From positions 186,001 to 250,000 of the forward strand of contig NZ_JAEUAK010000002.1 of assembly GCF_019511345.1 (NCBI RefSeq): DNA of 64,000 bases. The letters are read 5' to 3'. Origin of the DNA: Rhizobium mesosinicum. Its GTDB lineage: Bacteria > Pseudomonadota > Alphaproteobacteria > Rhizobiales > Rhizobiaceae. This document shows, in pieces, positions 62,102 to 64,000 of this stretch. A program made the translations under genes and the position numbers. Under the pieces are notes generated by a model. It did not search any database, was not told the origin of the DNA, and saw only the letters and a program-made list of their open reading frames with translations. Numbering within the stretch: the stretch's first letter is position 1; each line of letters begins with the position of its first letter.

Positions 62102-62328
62102 GCTTTCGGCGGTGATATAGGACAATAAAAGTCCGGGCCGTCCCGAAATGGCGCAATTCTTAATTTTCAGTTAATCGTGCAGCTCGCTCGGAGCTTTGTC
62201 CCGAAAGAGATTGCGTTATTCCTCTATTCATCAATAGAGCGACGCCAGCCATCATGATGATGGTTAGAATATTGTACCCTCTAGGGATTGCGAACGAGCC
62301 TCGCTCGCAAAAAACTTCGAATATTCGG

Positions 62329-62592
62329 TCAACAATCCGAAGTGTTCTCATCTCTAACCTGAATATATCCCACACCGATGATTGTACCATCTGCGGCACG
62401 GATGAAGGACGGCAGGTAACGCGGTTCAGCAGGCTTGCAGATGGTGGCGCTGGTATATTCGTTCAGCGCAATTTCGTCTTTCGGCAAGGCCGAATAATTC
62501 ACGTCGGTTTCGAGCGAGGCATAGGCGGAGCCGGCAAAAGCGCCGCACCCAAGAAGAAGAGCCGCGGCCCACAGACGGATAAGCGTTTGCAT
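62329..62592 (-). CDS. Small exported protein of unknown function
   Basis: From ATG 62592 (AGGAGATAAT just upstream) the protein has 87 residues with a signal peptide (hydrophobic core about residues 8-20, LWAAALLLGCGAFAGSAYAS) and a short mature part with two Cys (ICKPAEPRYLPSFIRAADGT, ending ENTSDC). If the LLLGC sequence acts as a lipobox it would be a lipoprotein, but the AYA-S cleavage site that follows suggests plain export. I know no family. It is divergent from the broken gene at 62607. Confidence 0.65.
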   Translation of the reverse strand: MQTLIRLWAAALLLGCGAFAGSAYASLETDVNYSALPKDEIALNEYTSATICKPAEPRYLPSFIRAADGTIIGVGYIQVRDENTSDC

Positions 62593-62606
62593 TATTATCT
62601 CCTGCA

Positions 62607-62879
62607 TTGAAGCCAGCTTTTCAACACGCGAGACGGCGAGTTGGTTCCTTGCTGGCCGGCTGTTCCGCCGCGGATGCGCCTGCGCTGGAGCCCATTCCCG
62701 GCAGCATCACCTATGGCGGGCAGCCACGCACGAAGCTGACGCAATCGCCGATCGGCAGCGTCGTCCACAATGACTTCTACGATCAGCAGGGCCAGCGCGT
62801 CTACGAAACCTATATTCTCTAGCCCGACCGCAGCCTCAAGCTGGTGCGGCGCGAGATCGTGCCTGACTTCCCGCAATAG
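62607..62879 (+). pseudogene. Lipoprotein-like gene interrupted by an amber codon
   Basis: The frame reads a lipobox-like SLLAGCSAADAPALEPIPGS, then TYGGQPRTKL, SPIGSVVHNDFYDQQGQRVYETYIL, and meets TAG at 62820-62822. Beyond it the same frame continues PDRSLKLVRREIVPDFPQ up to a second TAG (62877-62879). The text before and after the first TAG reads as one continuous protein (about 90 residues), so a CAG-to-TAG (Gln) change is likely. The signal region before the Cys is short and Arg-rich, so the 5' end may also be damaged; TTG 62607 has no good ribosome-binding site and lies 14 bp from a divergent gene. Confidence 0.65.
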
Positions 62880-62993
62880 TGCATCGCGGCCCGCGTCCTG
62901 CTTGACAGCGGCGCCAATCGAGAACATCCAAGGAACATCTGATTTTATTCGCAGGCGCGCTGATTCTCCCGCGAAGCCCAACCGGACGGCTGG

Positions 62994-64000
62994 ATGTATC
63001 TCGAAAGACTCAACCCCCAGCAGCGCATGGCCGTGGAGCACGGCACGCTCACAGCCGGCAACCATGTGGCCGGGCCGCTGCTGGTCATCGCCGGCGCCGG
63101 TTCCGGCAAGACGAATACGCTTGCCCATCGCGTCGCCCATCTTATCCTCAAGGGTGCCGATCCGCGTCGCATCCTGCTGATGACCTTTTCGCGCCGGGCG
63201 GCGGCCGAAATGGGCCGGCGTGTCGAACGCATCTGTGGCGAGGTTCTCGGCAAGAATTCCGGCATCATGGCCGATGCGCTCGCCTGGAGCGGCACTTTCC
63301 ACGGTATCGGCGCGCGGCTCTTGCGCGACTATGCCGAACAGATCGGCATAGACCCGGCCTTTTCCATCCACGACCGGGAAGATAGCGCCGACCTGATGAA
63401 CCTCGTGCGCCACGATCTCGGCTTCTCCAAGACCGAGAGCCGGTTCCCGACGAAAGGCACCTGCCTTGCGATCTATTCCCGCGTAGTGAATTCCGAAACG
63501 GAACTGCCGCTGGTGCTGCGTGACGCCTTTCCCTGGTGCGCCACCTGGGAGAAGCAGCTTCGTGAGCTTTTCGCCTGTTATGTCGAGTCAAAGCAGAGCC
63601 AGAACGTGCTCGATTACGACGACCTGCTGCTCTACTGGGCGCAGATGGTGGCCGAGCCTATCATCGCCGAGGATATCGGCAGCCGGTTCGACCATGTGCT
63701 CGTTGACGAGTATCAGGATACCAACAGGCTTCAGTCCTCGATCCTGCTTGCGCTCAAGCCCACCGGCCAGGGGTTGACGGTCGTCGGCGACGATGCCCAG
63801 TCGATCTATTCGTTTCGCGCGGCGACAGTGCGCAATATTCTCGATTTTCCGGCTTCTTTCAGCCCGGCCGCCAATATCGTCACGCTCGACAGGAACTACC
63901 GCTCGACGCAGCCGATCCTTGCTGCTGCCAACGCGGTGATCGATCTTGCCTCCGAGCGTTTCACCAAGAACCTCTGGACAGAACGGGAATCGCCGGAGCG
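62994..64000 (+). CDS. UvrD/Rep-family ATP-dependent DNA helicase (truncated by the window end)
   Basis: The first 335 codons of a superfamily I helicase; it runs off the window. Start ATG 62994 gives MYLERLNPQQRMAVEHG with the Q motif. Walker A is AGAGSGKT (residues 33-40), motif Ia MTFSRRAAAEM, Walker B/motif II VDEYQDTN, motif III VVGDDAQSIYSFRAA and motif IV LDRNYRST. The frame is open upstream to 62964, so a slightly earlier start cannot be excluded. Relatives unwind DNA during repair or replication; I cannot say whether it is the true UvrD. Confidence 0.92.
   Translation, partial: MYLERLNPQQRMAVEHGTLTAGNHVAGPLLVIAGAGSGKTNTLAHRVAHLILKGADPRRILLMTFSRRAAAEMGRRVERICGEVLGKNSGIMADALAWSGTFHGIGARLLRDYAEQIGIDPAFSIHDREDSADLMNLVRHDLGFSKTESRFPTKGTCLAIYSRVVNSETELPLVLRDAFPWCATWEKQLRELFACYVESKQSQNVLDYDDLLLYWAQMVAEPIIAEDIGSRFDHVLVDEYQDTNRLQSSILLALKPTGQGLTVVGDDAQSIYSFRAATVRNILDFPASFSPAANIVTLDRNYRSTQPILAAANAVIDLASERFTKNLWTERESPE

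Noticed and set aside
62160..62399. 79-codon minus-strand open frame
   Set aside because: It overlaps the 3' end of the small exported protein gene, has no ribosome-binding site and no recognisable sequence; I regard it as a chance frame.
1..64000. CRISPR array, insertion sequence, prophage or plasmid origin
   Set aside because: I looked for regular repeats with spacers, transposase or integrase motifs and iterons and saw none.

Overview
The window reads as chromosomal DNA of a Rhizobium-type alphaproteobacterium (Rhizobiaceae, closest in layout to R. etli / R. leguminosarum and Sinorhizobium meliloti). The evidence is the rhizobial order of the chemotaxis and flagellar genes, including genes known mainly from this group (visN/visR, motE, cheS, cheT, icpA), the GC-rich third codon positions, several TTG starts, and a conserved alphaproteobacterial housekeeping block (murA, DUF2948, hisD, UPF0262, infA, maf, yacG). 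I see no insertion sequence, prophage, plasmid origin or CRISPR array.

Region 1 (about 0.2-29.1 kb) is the motility and chemotaxis cluster. A TPR plus SPINDLY-type glycosyltransferase gene, a candidate flagellin glycosyltransferase, converges on the flagellar genes across a strong bidirectional terminator. On the minus strand follow flgB-flgC-fliE-flgG-flgA-flgI-motE-flgH-fliL-fliP (reading order) and, upstream of them, flgF-fliI and a conserved membrane protein. Divergent from flgF, on the plus strand, is motA-fliM-fliN-fliG-flhB and an unknown gene. Then come the master regulators visN-visR, fliF, and a compact che operon read as icpA-cheS-cheY1-cheA-cheW-cheR-cheB-cheY2-cheD-cheT-fliF. The hook, filament, motB/motC and flhA genes must lie outside the window.

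Region 2 (29.5-36.4 kb) holds a tiny membrane protein, a family-39 glycosyltransferase, a small XRE regulator divergent from a CPA2-type cation/proton antiporter, a small membrane protein and the fused secDF translocase gene. Region 3 (36.5-43.7 kb) is a sensory island: three histidine kinases, three free-standing receiver proteins, one REC-kinase-REC hybrid (counted among the three kinases) and a LuxR-type regulator. The central kinase carries a PAS domain that closely resembles the haem PAS of FixL, including the haem-ligating histidine position, below a polytopic membrane domain. I regard this as the most interesting system in the window.

Region 4 (43.7-50.1 kb) is accessory metabolism and transport: a fused ring-cleaving dioxygenase/esterase (MhqO-MhqD-like), a large membrane protein of unknown role, an EamA exporter, an FAD-dependent oxidoreductase and an OsmC protein. 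Region 5 (50.2-55.0 kb) is a bacterial non-homologous end-joining locus: two small genes, ku, ligD, and a second, convergent ku. Region 6 (55.5-62.1 kb) is housekeeping, flanked by tRNA-Phe and tRNA-Thr. The right edge holds a small exported protein, a lipoprotein-like gene broken by an amber codon, and the first 335 codons of a UvrD-family helicase that runs off the window.
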